Below, one piece after another: positions 1-9,368 of a stretch of DNA of 64,000 bases. This DNA is from an uncultured Alphaproteobacteria bacterium (GTDB lineage Bacteria; Pseudomonadota; Alphaproteobacteria; HIMB59; GCA-002718135): the NCBI GenBank assembly GCA_902571865.1, contig CACGDO010000004.1, positions 62,001 to 126,000 on the forward strand, in the 5' to 3' direction. The position numbers were made by a program, and so were the translations under genes. Below the pieces are notes generated by a model. The model was not told the origin of the DNA and did no database searches. It saw only the letters and a list, made by a program, of their open reading frames with translations. Position 1 is the stretch's first letter. The number at the start of each line of letters is the position of its first letter.

Positions 1-1
1 T

Positions 2-1684
2 CTTGCAGTTGGAGCAATGAAAGATGATGGAGCAAATGGAGGTCATAGTAATGCTGGAGCAGTTTACTTAATCACATTTGATCAAACAACAAATAGTGAT
101 GGAAACCCATCAACTGATTTTAACAACCCAACTCATGTTGGAACAATAGGAATAGATTATGCCCCTACAAATACTTTAACAAAGAGTTTGGACTTAGGTG
201 ATAACGGAATTGATATATTAAGCAATAATGATCAATTTGGAAACTCTCTTGGTTTAACAGCAGATGGTAAGATCTTAGCGGTAAGCTCAACTAAAGATGA
301 TGGATATAACACAACAAATGATACCAATGATGATTATGGAGCAGTACACTTGTTTACTTTTAGTGACTCAAATTTCACTGGTGCCACATATGCAGCTTCC
401 ATAGGGAATAATTACACTGGAGGTAAAAATTATGATACTTCACGAATATCTGGTTGGGGGGCGGCTCAAGTTGCTGTTGATGGTGATGGTAATAGAATAG
501 CAATAGGGGATTTTGCTGAAGATGATATTTATTTATTTGGTTTTGAAGATACTTCTCTAACTGGTGCAAGTTTACAATTTACTATTGGTTTTGGTAAAAC
601 AGGTACGAATGAACTTGATACTTCAACAGCAACTTTAGCAGATGATGACACATTTCCAAATTATATTGCTCTAGATGATACTGGTACCTTAATGGTTGCA
701 GGAAGTGCTAAAGGTGATGGTGCAAGCGATGCGGGTGATAATACTGGCGATATATCTTTATGGTCAGATACAATTATCCGAGGTAATACGTCTTATACAG
801 ATTATGCAAGTGATGATATCGTAATTAATAAAACAGAATTAGAAGAATTTCTGAATAACGGTGTTCATGTTACTCTTCAAGCTAATACTGACATCACTAT
901 TAGCTCTGCCATTACTGTCACTGGTACAGGTACTCTTAACCTTCATGCAGGAAGAGATGTAAACATTAATAGCAATATTAACACTGCATCTAATTTAGAA
1001 ATTATTGCAAGTGATTCAAATGATAATAGTGTTTCTGATAGCGATAGAGATGCGGGAGCAGGTGATGTAGTAGCTAGTTCAGCAAGTTTGACGGCTGAAG
1101 ATCTCAATATACAACTTTTAGATGGAGGCACATTAACAAATGCTAGCATGGGAAGTATTGATCTTTCAACTGTTACGGCTACAACTGGATCTTTAATGTC
1201 AGCTAACTTTACAGTGTCAGGTGCTTCGGCAAATGATAAAACATATGATGGAACTACAACGGCCACTACAAGTGGTGGCACTATATCGGGTTTAAACTTA
1301 ACAGGTTCAGATCTTTCTATTAGTTCTTCTGGCAGTTTTGCAGATGCAGATGTTGGTAATGATAAAGATGTTACAATAAATTATGAATTATCTGGTTTTA
1401 CATCAAGTCCAATTACAATAAATGAAAATTCTGGAGCATTAGAAGCAATACCAACAGCAAATATTTTAGCTGGGGCTTCGACCCCACCTCTTCCAGGTGT
1501 AGCACCAGATGAAGAAAAAGAAAAAATTGTAGTAAGGGAAAAAATCAATAAAGATGTTTTCGATGATGTATCTCGAATAATTTCTTTTATCTCGGTTGAT
1601 GGTGCGTCTAACGCTGCTTTAATTCAAAATGAATTCATTACGTCTTTTCCTCAGGTAGACGCAATTAGTATCCAAAGGTTATAA
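2..1684 (+). CDS. TpsA-type secreted exoprotein, C-terminal part (5' truncated by window)
   Basis: Probable large exoprotein of a two-partner secretion system, exported through the TpsB encoded directly downstream. The frame is open to the left window edge: codons before the first ATG at 17 already encode part of a repeat (LAVGA-MKDDG), so the signal peptide and TPS domain lie outside. The first ~240 residues hold FG-GAP/propeller-like repeats with phrases such as AVGAMKDDG, LAVSSTKDDG and IAIGDFAEDD. Next come a repetitive beta-helix-like stretch (NLHAGRDVNINSNI) and a YDG-type module (KTYDGTTTATTSGGTISGL). The C-terminus is acidic, then basic. The stop TAA abuts the next ATG. The family assignment rests mainly on the neighbour and on the filamentous-haemagglutinin style; the cargo role (adhesion, competition or binding) cannot be read. 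Confidence 0.7.
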   Translation, partial: LAVGAMKDDGANGGHSNAGAVYLITFDQTTNSDGNPSTDFNNPTHVGTIGIDYAPTNTLTKSLDLGDNGIDILSNNDQFGNSLGLTADGKILAVSSTKDDGYNTTNDTNDDYGAVHLFTFSDSNFTGATYAASIGNNYTGGKNYDTSRISGWGAAQVAVDGDGNRIAIGDFAEDDIYLFGFEDTSLTGASLQFTIGFGKTGTNELDTSTATLADDDTFPNYIALDDTGTLMVAGSAKGDGASDAGDNTGDISLWSDTIIRGNTSYTDYASDDIVINKTELEEFLNNGVHVTLQANTDITISSAITVTGTGTLNLHAGRDVNINSNINTASNLEIIASDSNDNSVSDSDRDAGAGDVVASSASLTAEDLNIQLLDGGTLTNASMGSIDLSTVTATTGSLMSANFTVSGASANDKTYDGTTTATTSGGTISGLNLTGSDLSISSSGSFADADVGNDKDVTINYELSGFTSSPITINENSGALEAIPTANILAGASTPPLPGVAPDEEKEKIVVREKINKDVFDDVSRIISFISVDGASNAALIQNEFITSFPQVDAISIQRL

Positions 1685-3367
1685 ATGAGATATTTTTTAT
1701 CTTTTATCTTTTTTATCTCTACTTCATTTATGACATATCCTGTTTTTACTAATACTGGTAATTATATTGTTTATGAAACAGGTTTAGTTATTCCACCTGG
1801 TGCAGAAAATATTTCATTTAATTTTGTTGGTATTGAAATTGAAAATGAAATTGAAGAAATGATTGAGCTTCGTAAAAATTTATTTAAATCAAAAATTTTT
1901 AAAACAATAACATTAAAAGATTTTTATAATTTATTGATTGCTTTAGAACAACTGTATGTTTTAAATGGATATTTTTTAACGCGTTTTATTGTTCCACCTC
2001 AAACAATTGAACAAAATACTAAGGTAAAAGCCATTGTTTTCCCTGGTAAAATTGAAACAATTGATTACTCACAACTAGATAAACGTATTTCTAAACCAAT
2101 TAAAAAATATTTTAAAAAACTTGTTGGTATTAAAGGATTAGAATATCCCGTCATTGAAAAATCGATCATTAAATCACGAGAACTACCAGGTGTTGAATTA
2201 GAAACAACAATTAAGGCAGGAGAGGAGCCTGGAACTTCTTCATTGCAATTGAACGCTGAACATAAATTAGTAAATGGTTATTTTACTTATTCAAATGGAT
2301 TATCAGAAACAGCAGGAAAAGATCAGTTTACTTCGTATGTTAGTCTTAATAGTCCATTTGGTTATGGAGAAAATATTTATGCAGCATACGTCTTAGATCC
2401 TGAAAACAGTGTTAATGTTCCAATAGATGATACTGAAATAATTAAACGAACAGATTTTCGAGAAGCATATCTTGTTGGTGGTAAACTTCCAATTTTTGCC
2501 TCAGACTTTTCCGTTTTTGGTGCTGTTAATGAATCTTATTCAGAACCTAACGGACTAGAAAAAAAGGGGGAATTCAAACAAATCAACTTTGGTCTTGAAT
2601 ATCAAATAAAAAATACAAGGCTTATAAAAAATAATCTTTCATTAGATTGGCAATGGATTAAAGAAAGAGAATATTCAATACTACCTAACATCACAGAAGA
2701 TAACTTTTACGATGAGTACAATGCTCTAGAGTTAAAATATACAACTACTAACTTATCTTTTTTAGATTCTTTCTCGCTTAAAGGCAGCTCAGCTTTAAAG
2801 TTTGGAACTCCTATCTATACAAATAAAACATCAGATACAAAAACATTATCCCGTGTTGGTTCCACTTTAAATTTTATAAAATGGAATAGTGATATTAATT
2901 TGAATAGGCAAATATTTAGAGACTATTTATTGAACACACGTTTTGTTTTTCAAAAACTTGTTAGCGATAGAGGTTTAATTAATTCAGAACAAATAAATAT
3001 AACAGGACCAGGCCAAATGTCTGGTTATGAATCAGGTAATATGTCTGGTGATCAAGGCTTCTTTCTGCGAACAGAATTGAGCAGACCTTTTTATCCTTTT
3101 TTAGAAGGAGAAGAAGATAAAAGGGAAGAGTCTATACGTATTGAGCCGTATATCCATCTTGGTGTTGGTGCTACCTACTATAAACGACCAGCCTCAGGTG
3201 AGTTTAGTCGAACAGAAGTGGCAAGTGGAGGGTACGGTGTTAAATTTAAAATTCCTCTTAATTCTAATAGTCTAGATATTAATTTCGAAGTAGCAGAAGC
3301 GGATAAAAGTGTTGAGGGAACTACTTCCAGACCGGTGTATTTACTCAATGCCACATTTTCATTCTAA
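1685..3367 (+). CDS. TpsB outer-membrane transporter (ShlB/FhaC/HecB family)
   Basis: Two-partner secretion transporter that would export the upstream TpsA across the outer membrane. It is 560 aa, the usual length. An N-terminal signal peptide (about residues 1-22, hydrophobic, rich in F, S and I) is followed by a POTRA-like region (about 60-150, containing LYVLNGYFLTRFIVPP and VFPGKIETIDYSQLDKRI). The remainder is a 16-strand-like beta-barrel with alternating aromatic residues that ends in Phe (NATFSF), the outer-membrane C-terminal signature. The ATG follows the tpsA stop with no gap, so the pair is surely one transcript. The family call is strong; the substrate is inferred from adjacency. 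Confidence 0.88.
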   Translation: MRYFLSFIFFISTSFMTYPVFTNTGNYIVYETGLVIPPGAENISFNFVGIEIENEIEEMIELRKNLFKSKIFKTITLKDFYNLLIALEQLYVLNGYFLTRFIVPPQTIEQNTKVKAIVFPGKIETIDYSQLDKRISKPIKKYFKKLVGIKGLEYPVIEKSIIKSRELPGVELETTIKAGEEPGTSSLQLNAEHKLVNGYFTYSNGLSETAGKDQFTSYVSLNSPFGYGENIYAAYVLDPENSVNVPIDDTEIIKRTDFREAYLVGGKLPIFASDFSVFGAVNESYSEPNGLEKKGEFKQINFGLEYQIKNTRLIKNNLSLDWQWIKEREYSILPNITEDNFYDEYNALELKYTTTNLSFLDSFSLKGSSALKFGTPIYTNKTSDTKTLSRVGSTLNFIKWNSDINLNRQIFRDYLLNTRFVFQKLVSDRGLINSEQINITGPGQMSGYESGNMSGDQGFFLRTELSRPFYPFLEGEEDKREESIRIEPYIHLGVGATYYKRPASGEFSRTEVASGGYGVKFKIPLNSNSLDINFEVAEADKSVEGTTSRPVYLLNATFSF

Positions 3368-3373
3368 AAATTT

Positions 3374-4693
3374 ATGATAAACACATCTCATATAATGAAA
3401 ATTTTTACGATAATTATCCTCAAGATCATATTTTTTTACTCAACCTTTGTGAATGCAGAAGTAAAAATTGCAGCCCTTTACGCAGAAAGTGGTCCTGTTA
3501 GTGAAATTGCTGAAGCAATTGCAGAAGCAAAAAGAGTTGCTGTAGAAACAATTAATGCGGACGGTATTGGTATAGTAGGAAGAGGTCTTATATCAATTGA
3601 TACTATTGATACAGGATGTGATCCTACAAAAACAGAAGATAGTTTAAATGCCTATTTAAAAAATAATGATCCAGAAATCCTTTTAGGACCAACGTGTTCA
3701 ACAAGTGCTGTTAAAGTTATTGAACAGGCAACTATTCCAGACAATATTTTAACGATTTCTTCTTCTGCTAGTTACCCGTTACTTTCAACAATTGAAGATA
3801 ATGATTTATTTTTTAGAACTATTCCTTCTGATATTCAACAATCAACATCCATTGCTAATTATCTACTATCTAAAAACATAAGAGAAATAATTCTTCTCTA
3901 CGGTGATGATAATTATAATTCTACACTGGCTCAAAATTTTTTAAAAGTTTTCACCGAACAAGAAGGTATAGTGTTATTTAATACTTTGCTAACAGATAAA
4001 ACACTGATCAATCAAAACTTCATTAATACATTTGTTGATATTGCTATAGACAATAATCAACCTGGTTTAGTCATGTTTCTTCACGGAAATGAACGAACAG
4101 TTAATTTACTAGAACAATTTGTAAATACTGTTTTGACTAGATTACAAGAACTAGAAACTTCAGGTATTTTTAAACATCATTATGGTTCTGATAGTATGCT
4201 GACGAATGACGTTAAGGATTTAATCTATTCCTATATTCCTATTCAGTTAAATAAAAATACAACTATTGTTGCCCAAGCAACTTCACAAAGTTCAGAAGAG
4301 TTTCAAACATACGCAAATATAATGTTGAACGCAGGTGTTGATCCAAATTCTCCTTATTCCGCTATTAGTTTTGATACAATGATGTTAGCAGCTTTGGCAA
4401 TACAGCATCAGACACATAATAATATTTCTAAGAAAGACTTATCAAAAAGTTTAGTTAGTGTTGCTAACCCACCAGGAATTAAAATGGGACCTGGAAGTTG
4501 GGAAGCTGCTAGAGCTTTACTTCTCCGCGGTGTTGAAATTAATTATGAGGGTGTTTCTGGATCACTAGATTTTGATATTAACGGTGATGTGGAGGGCATG
4601 TATTCTTTAAACCAAGTCACGGAAGATAATCTTTGGTCAGTTGAGCGTTTAGAAAAACTTCACCCTTTTGAGCCTAGAATTATAATTGATTAA
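3374..4693 (+). CDS. Periplasmic ligand-binding protein, branched-chain amino acid (LivJ/Peripl_BP_6) type
   Basis: Substrate-binding protein of the type I periplasmic fold. An N-terminal hydrophobic segment ending near VNA looks like a signal peptide. The ATG at 3395 (MKIFTII) may be the real start, since it gives a conventional signal peptide. Family features are the opening KIAALYAESGP, LGPTCSTSAVKVIEQA (ligand loop), and FRTIPSDIQQSTSIANYL. No permease or ATPase is adjacent. It sits 6 nt after tpsB, so it is cotranscribed with the secretion pair, an unexpected partner. The ligand is unknown. Confidence 0.8.
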   Translation: MINTSHIMKIFTIIILKIIFFYSTFVNAEVKIAALYAESGPVSEIAEAIAEAKRVAVETINADGIGIVGRGLISIDTIDTGCDPTKTEDSLNAYLKNNDPEILLGPTCSTSAVKVIEQATIPDNILTISSSASYPLLSTIEDNDLFFRTIPSDIQQSTSIANYLLSKNIREIILLYGDDNYNSTLAQNFLKVFTEQEGIVLFNTLLTDKTLINQNFINTFVDIAIDNNQPGLVMFLHGNERTVNLLEQFVNTVLTRLQELETSGIFKHHYGSDSMLTNDVKDLIYSYIPIQLNKNTTIVAQATSQSSEEFQTYANIMLNAGVDPNSPYSAISFDTMMLAALAIQHQTHNNISKKDLSKSLVSVANPPGIKMGPGSWEAARALLLRGVEINYEGVSGSLDFDINGDVEGMYSLNQVTEDNLWSVERLEKLHPFEPRIIID

Positions 4694-4701
4694 GAAATTA
4701 A

Positions 4702-5067
4702 TTATTTTTTAATTTTTTCCCATTCTGCCATTCCGCCAGTAATATTTTTAACGTTTTTAATACCCATATCCTGCATTGTTTTAGTGGCTAAAGTTCCTTG
4801 TCCCCCGACACCACAAAATACAACATATTCTTTATCTGGGTTGTTTTTAAAAAATTCATTTTCTAAAGGACTGCCCTCAGCTAAATAAAATTCAAGAAAA
4901 GCCTTGTCCAAATGCATTGCATTTCCAATAGTTTCTTTTTCAAAACTCTCTTTATCTCTAACATCAATAAATTGTACATTTGGATTATTAAGTTTTTCTT
5001 TTGCTTCTGATGCAGAAATATTTTCAATTTCATTTTTAATACTCATTAAGTCTTCAAATTTTTTCAT
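4702..5067 (-). CDS. Single-domain rhodanese-like protein
   Basis: Small (121 aa) cytoplasmic rhodanese-homology protein with no signal peptide. It shows VQFIDVRDKESFEKETIGNAMHL (CH2A-like, D-V-R) and the catalytic loop cysteine in YVVFCGVGGQGTLA, followed by NITGGMAEWEKI (CH2B-like), the standard end of the fold. The likely role is sulfur-group transfer or persulfide handling. It is convergent with the binding-protein gene, with only 8 nt between stops. The active-site loop is glycine-rich (CGVGGQG) rather than the common CRSGxRS type, so substrate preference is uncertain. Confidence 0.85.
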   Translation of the reverse strand: MKKFEDLMSIKNEIENISASEAKEKLNNPNVQFIDVRDKESFEKETIGNAMHLDKAFLEFYLAEGSPLENEFFKNNPDKEYVVFCGVGGQGTLATKTMQDMGIKNVKNITGGMAEWEKIKK

Positions 5068-5151
5068 AATAGTCCTTTATTTAAAAAGCAGTTTTATTTT
5101 GAACATTAATAAAATTAGCAGAAAACTTAATAGTTTAAAATGAAAATTTTT

Positions 5152-6222
5152 TTAATTCAGTTTATCTTTACGGTAATTAGATCGTATTTCGTCAAGAAGG
5201 ATTGATTTTGACTTATCTTTTACATGCCAAAAATCCCAGCCATTACAGCTTGGCAGTCCTTGTATTTTTGCTCCCATTTGATGAATAGAACCTGATAAAT
5301 CTTTTATTTTAAGTGTTCCATCAATACTAACTGTTGCTTTAAAGCGTTCTTTTTTATCTGTTAATACAGCACCTGGCGGTATAATTCCTTGCTCGACTAA
5401 TTCACCAAAAGGAACCTTCGGTAATTCCTTTCTGCTCTTTGCAATAGTGACAACATCTTCTTTCAATACTTTTGTATTCTTTAATCGTTCTTTTGAAAGT
5501 TTAACGTAATCTTTATCTTTTTCTATACCAATAAAGTTACGTTGTAATTTTTTTGCAACAACAGCTGTTGTCCCACTTCCTGAAAATGGATCAAGAACAA
5601 GATCACCTTTGTTTGTCGATGCTAGAAGAATTCGGTAGAGGAGAGCTTCTGGTTTTTGCGTTGGGTGTGATCGTTGATTGTTATCTTTTCGTAATCGTTC
5701 TTTGCCCGAACAAATAGGAATATACCAGTCACTACGCATTTGTTTTCCTTCATTTAGTTCTTTGAGATTTTGATAGTTGAATGTGTATTTCGCTTCTCTT
5801 GATGTTGTGCACCATAAAAGTGTTTCATGGGCATTTGTAAAACGTGTACCACGAAAATTTGGCATAGGATTTGTTTTATGCCAAATGATATCATTTAAAA
5901 TCCATAATCCTTCATCTTGAATTGTGGATCCTACACGTAAAATATTATGATAACTTCCAATGACCCAAAGCGCTCCACCTTTTTTTAAAACACGTTTACA
6001 TTCACTAAGCCATGCATTGGTAAATTGATCATATTCTTTATAGGTATTAAATTTATCCCAATCTTGTGTAACAGCTTCGACCGTTGTTTGATCAGGTCTG
6101 TATAATGTATCCTTTAGTTGAAGATTATAGGGTGGATCAGCAAAAACAAGATCAACCGAATGATCTTTTAATTTTTTCATTTCCTTAATGGAATCTCCCA
6201 AAATAATTTGATTTTTCTTCAT
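5152..6222 (-). CDS. ccrM: CcrM-type adenine-N6 DNA methyltransferase (GANTC)
   Basis: Beta-class N6-adenine methyltransferase, probably the cell-cycle methylase that modifies GANTC. Residues 29-32 are the catalytic DPPY ([11 protein letters not shown]), and the AdoMet-binding motif [15 protein letters not shown] lies near residue 215, giving the beta-class order. The C-terminal ~85 residues (from [16 protein letters not shown] to [12 protein letters not shown]) match the extra DNA-binding domain typical of alphaproteobacterial CcrM and absent from plain HinfI-type enzymes. Length (356 aa) is as for Caulobacter CcrM. No restriction partner is adjacent, so it is an orphan regulatory methylase. 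Its leader contains three GANTC sites (see 6235-6288). Confidence 0.93.
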   Translation of the reverse strand: MKKNQIILGDSIKEMKKLKDHSVDLVFADPPYNLQLKDTLYRPDQTTVEAVTQDWDKFNTYKEYDQFTNAWLSECKRVLKKGGALWVIGSYHNILRVGSTIQDEGLWILNDIIWHKTNPMPNFRGTRFTNAHETLLWCTTSREAKYTFNYQNLKELNEGKQMRSDWYIPICSGKERLRKDNNQRSHPTQKPEALLYRILLASTNKGDLVLDPFSGSGTTAVVAKKLQRNFIGIEKDKDYVKLSKERLKNTKVLKEDVVTIAKSRKELPKVPFGELVEQGIIPPGAVLTDKKERFKATVSIDGTLKIKDLSGSIHQMGAKIQGLPSCNGWDFWHVKDKSKSILLDEIRSNYRKDKLN

Positions 6223-6234
6223 AATTGATAAAAA

Positions 6235-6288
6235 GAATCTTTAAGCAGATATGGAATCAGGTCAATTGAGTTATCAACAGGGGGAATC
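6235..6288 (-). promoter_or_regulatory. Cluster of three GANTC sites in the ccrM leader
   Basis: GAATC occurs at 6235-6239, 6254-6258 and 6284-6288, that is 13, 32 and 62 nt upstream of the ccrM start codon. Another lies just inside the gene (6191-6195). In Caulobacter, methylation of GANTC sites in the ccrM leader feeds back on its transcription, so this is a plausible autoregulatory region. The sites are seen directly; the regulation is inferred. Confidence 0.6.
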
Positions 6289-6326
6289 TTTAGGTAGGGA
6301 TAACCTTAAAATTTGGCCAAAAACAT

Positions 6327-6350
6327 AAAAAAAGGGGTCCGAAGACCCCT
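6327..6350 (-). terminator. Rho-independent terminator of the udg-slt-moaB-rnhB operon
   Basis: A perfect 7-bp GC-rich stem (6333-6339 with 6344-6350) closes a CGAA tetraloop. On the minus strand it is followed by a run of seven T (6333-6327). It lies about 125 nt beyond the rnhB stop and before the ccrM leader, separating the two minus-strand units. Confidence 0.85.
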
Positions 6351-6474
6351 AAAATAGTTCATCAAATGGGAGGAATGATGAAACTTAATATCTATTTAGT
6401 GTTTGTCGCATCTTTTTGAAGCATAATAAAATAATATTTGGTATGCATTCTTTGCATGGATAAAATTAGGTAAT

Positions 6475-7089
6475 TTATTTTTTTAATAACGATTTAATTG
6501 GTTCAAACGATTTTCGGTGAAATTGAGTTACACCGTGTTTGTGTATTGCATCAATATGTTTTTTCGTTCCATAACCTGCATTTTTTTTCCAATCATAAAA
6601 TGTAAACTTACTATCAAGAATACTCATCAGTCGATCACGGTGAACTTTTGCAATAATAGATGCACTTGCAATCGATAAAGATTTTTTATCACCACCTATA
6701 ATAGATTTTTCATTTTGATAATTTAATGAAAAGTTTCCATCAATAATAAGATGTGGATTTTCAAAATTAAATTTATCTATTACTCTTTTCATAGATAATT
6801 TTGTTGCTTCCAAAATATTAATTTCATCTATTTCTTTGACACTCGCATACCCCAAGTAATATTGAAGTTTTTTTTCTTTTTGTAATTTTTTAAAAAATAA
6901 AAATAATTTTTCTCTTTGTTTTGTAGTATGTTTTTTTGAATCAGTTATGGGTATTTCTGATTCTAAATCATCATAATTAGAAAAATAACATCCACAACTC
7001 ACCACTGGGCCTGCTAATGGACCTCTGCCAACTTCGTCTAAACCAATTACAGGTTCACCAATTGATTTCTCTATAGAAAAATCAGTCAC
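6475..7089 (-). CDS. rnhB: Ribonuclease HII
   Basis: Cleaves the RNA strand of RNA-DNA hybrids and starts removal of misincorporated ribonucleotides. The family N-terminal motif IGLDEVGRGPLAGPVV carries the D-E catalytic pair. Further family segments are ITDSKKHTTKQREKLF, HLIIDGNFSL and IIGGDKKSLSIASASIIAKVHRD, with a third acidic residue in the IIDGN segment. At 204 aa it is the usual size. The start is GTG at 7089, overlapping the moaB stop by one base (TAGTG), so translation is probably coupled. It is the last gene of the udg-slt-moaB-rnhB operon. Confidence 0.95.
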   Translation of the reverse strand: MTDFSIEKSIGEPVIGLDEVGRGPLAGPVVSCGCYFSNYDDLESEIPITDSKKHTTKQREKLFLFFKKLQKEKKLQYYLGYASVKEIDEINILEATKLSMKRVIDKFNFENPHLIIDGNFSLNYQNEKSIIGGDKKSLSIASASIIAKVHRDRLMSILDSKFTFYDWKKNAGYGTKKHIDAIHKHGVTQFHRKSFEPIKSLLKK

Positions 7090-7616
7090 TACTTTTCATT
7101 TAATCTTGGCATGATTTCAACAAAATTACAGGGCTTATGTCTAATGTCTAATTGATATTGTAAAATTTCATCCCAACCATCTTTGCATGCACCTGTCGAT
7201 CCGGGTAAACAAAAAACATACGTACTATTTATTAAAGCTGCAACTGCTCGTGATTGAATTGCTGATGTGCCTATTTTTTCAAAACTAACTTTGCGAAATA
7301 ATTCCCCAAATCCATCAATATGTTTACTTGCAATAGCATTTACAGCTTCTGGTGTTGTATCTCTTCCTGTTAATCCAGTCCCACCAGTTGTAATAATGCA
7401 ATCAATCTCTTTTTCCTTAGACATTGTGTTTAAGGTATCTTTTATTTGACTAACGTCATCTGGTATAATTGTCCGTTTAATCATTGTATGACCAGCATCA
7501 GTAATGCGCTTTTCTAATGTATCTCCAGATGTATCGTTTTCTTTAGTTCTTGAATCTGAAATTGTAATAACAGCAATATTTATTGGAACAAAATCTAGAG
7601 AAGTATCAATTGGCAT
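7089..7616 (-). CDS. moaB: Molybdopterin adenylyltransferase-family protein MoaB/MogA
   Basis: Molybdenum-cofactor biosynthesis protein of the MoaB/MogA fold, likely adenylating molybdopterin or a related pterin. It has VITISDSRT at the N-terminus, CIITTGGTGLTGRDTTPEAV in the middle (the MPT-binding GGTG signature), and VFCLPGSTGACKDGWDEIL. The size (175 aa) fits MoaB. No other moa/moe genes are nearby. It is cotranscribed with slt and rnhB by spacing (6 nt after slt). Confidence 0.9.
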   Translation of the reverse strand: MPIDTSLDFVPINIAVITISDSRTKENDTSGDTLEKRITDAGHTMIKRTIIPDDVSQIKDTLNTMSKEKEIDCIITTGGTGLTGRDTTPEAVNAIASKHIDGFGELFRKVSFEKIGTSAIQSRAVAALINSTYVFCLPGSTGACKDGWDEILQYQLDIRHKPCNFVEIMPRLNEK

Positions 7617-7622
7617 AAACTA

Positions 7623-9368
7623 TTAATAAAGTGGATCATTTCCATTTGCTAGCATTTTTAGGGAACGCATTTCTTTATTATTTTTATTTTGGTAAATCCA
7701 ATATTTTGTTAAAATCTTTTCAATGAACCACCGTGTTTCTCTTGAAGGAATACTTTCCATAAAAAATAGCGAGTCTTCCATATAGTTTGTTTCATTTTTC
7801 CATTTTTGTAAATTTCCTGGACCACCATTATAAGCTGCTGCCAGAAATATAAGATTTCTTGAAACTTGCTCTAGATCTAGAAGATATGTAATGTATTCTT
7901 GTCCAACCTCTAGATTTATTTCTGGATTTTTAAGAATATTACTATTGCTTCTTTTTACATCTTTACTTTTTGTAATAAATTTAGCTGTTGAAGGTAAAAC
8001 TTGCATTAACCCTATGGCACCATCTTTACTTTTTGCTTTTATGTTGAACATAGATTCTTGATGCATAAAGGCGTGAAGTAATTCTTTTTCTAATTTGAAA
8101 CCATCTCTTGGCTTCCAAACACTTGTTGGGTAGTAAAGGTAAGTAGGAACATCCATACCAAAATTATCAAGTTTATTGACAATTTTTAGTTGAGTATAAG
8201 CAAGATCAAAATTTTCAGCAATTTGAATAGACTCTTTTGCTATTTTTCTATTTAAAATGGAATTAATGTGTACAATTTCTTTTTCTAACTCATCTGCAAA
8301 TCCAACTTGTATCAGTGTCTGTATTCTTTTTCCTGCTGGTATATTTAAAATTGTACTATTATTTTTATTCAAATCAGTATGTTCTACCCATTCTATTTTT
8401 TCATCTACACCTAATATTTCTAATGCCAGCATTCCATAAAAACTATTCGGATTATTTGATGCTCTTTTTAACCAAAAATTAATATCATCATAACGACCAA
8501 GTTTTGCATACGATCTAGCTGTCCAAAAACTTCCTGACGTTTGATGCCATGCATCATCTTTTAAACTAATCGAAAAGAGAGAAAAATATTTTGCAGCATC
8601 TTCATATTTTTCTAGCCTCCAAGAAGATAAACCAGCAGTCCAAGCTGCATAAGGAACATATTTTGCAGAATTTACAAGAGCTTCAGAAGCGTATTGGATT
8701 GCCAAGTCATTTTTATTTGCTAAAAAATATCCTTTCGCAATTAATTCTTTTTGCTGATCTATCTCAACTTGATCTAATAATAGATCTACATCTCTTTGAT
8801 TTAATAATTGTACTGCACCTGTCGGCCATCCTTTGTTAACTCTTGATTTAATTCCGTTAATTAATTTTCTTTTTTCAGCTCTTTGATTGTTAGATAGTTT
8901 TTTGGAACTTTTATATTTACTAGATTTCTTACTATTTACCTGTTCCGATTCTATTCCAACTGGAATGCTTGGTTTAGTTGGGCTTTTATAACCCTCTGGC
9001 ATTCTTCGAATAGCCAATTTATAAATTTGCTTTGCTTGTGGATGATCATTATATTTTTTTAGCCAATAATATAATTCTAAATACTTTGATCGATAACAAT
9101 TTGGATGCAAAAACTTTTGTGCATAGATGTGTCCTAATAAAGATTTATTTTTAATTTTTAAAATAAAATTGTTTGCACTTTTCCATTTGCATATATCTTG
9201 AAACTTGTATGCTTGTTGATAGTTATAAACATCTTCTTCACTAAGTACCTTTGATGAGAATATATCATCGTATTTGGTGACTATATCTTGTTGGTATGAG
9301 TAGACTTGTTTTGAAAAAATTATAAAGAATACAAAAAAACAAAAAATTAAAAATTTTTTAAGATACAT
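7623..9368 (-). CDS. slt: Soluble lytic murein transglycosylase
   Basis: Periplasmic enzyme that cleaves peptidoglycan between MurNAc and GlcNAc, forming 1,6-anhydro products. It has an N-terminal signal peptide (hydrophobic FCFFVFFIIF segment) and a long alpha-superhelical region with TPR-like helices (to ~residue 400). The C-terminal SLT domain has the catalytic Glu in LHAFMHQESMFNIKAKSK, then GAIGLMQVLPSTA and LAAAYNGGPGNLQKW. Length (581 aa) is close to Slt70-like proteins. It overlaps the upstream udg gene by 11 nt. Confidence 0.92.
   Translation of the reverse strand: MYLKKFLIFCFFVFFIIFSKQVYSYQQDIVTKYDDIFSSKVLSEEDVYNYQQAYKFQDICKWKSANNFILKIKNKSLLGHIYAQKFLHPNCYRSKYLELYYWLKKYNDHPQAKQIYKLAIRRMPEGYKSPTKPSIPVGIESEQVNSKKSSKYKSSKKLSNNQRAEKRKLINGIKSRVNKGWPTGAVQLLNQRDVDLLLDQVEIDQQKELIAKGYFLANKNDLAIQYASEALVNSAKYVPYAAWTAGLSSWRLEKYEDAAKYFSLFSISLKDDAWHQTSGSFWTARSYAKLGRYDDINFWLKRASNNPNSFYGMLALEILGVDEKIEWVEHTDLNKNNSTILNIPAGKRIQTLIQVGFADELEKEIVHINSILNRKIAKESIQIAENFDLAYTQLKIVNKLDNFGMDVPTYLYYPTSVWKPRDGFKLEKELLHAFMHQESMFNIKAKSKDGAIGLMQVLPSTAKFITKSKDVKRSNSNILKNPEINLEVGQEYITYLLDLEQVSRNLIFLAAAYNGGPGNLQKWKNETNYMEDSLFFMESIPSRETRWFIEKILTKYWIYQNKNNKEMRSLKMLANGNDPLY

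Noticed and set aside
943..1281. Antisense reading frame of 112 aa in the tpsA gene
   Set aside because: Arises from the low-complexity repeats of tpsA; no start signals or motifs.
6289..6306. CtrA-type box (TTAG-N7-TAACC) upstream of ccrM
   Set aside because: Only a partial fit to TTAA-N7-TTAAC in very AT-rich DNA; chance matches are common.
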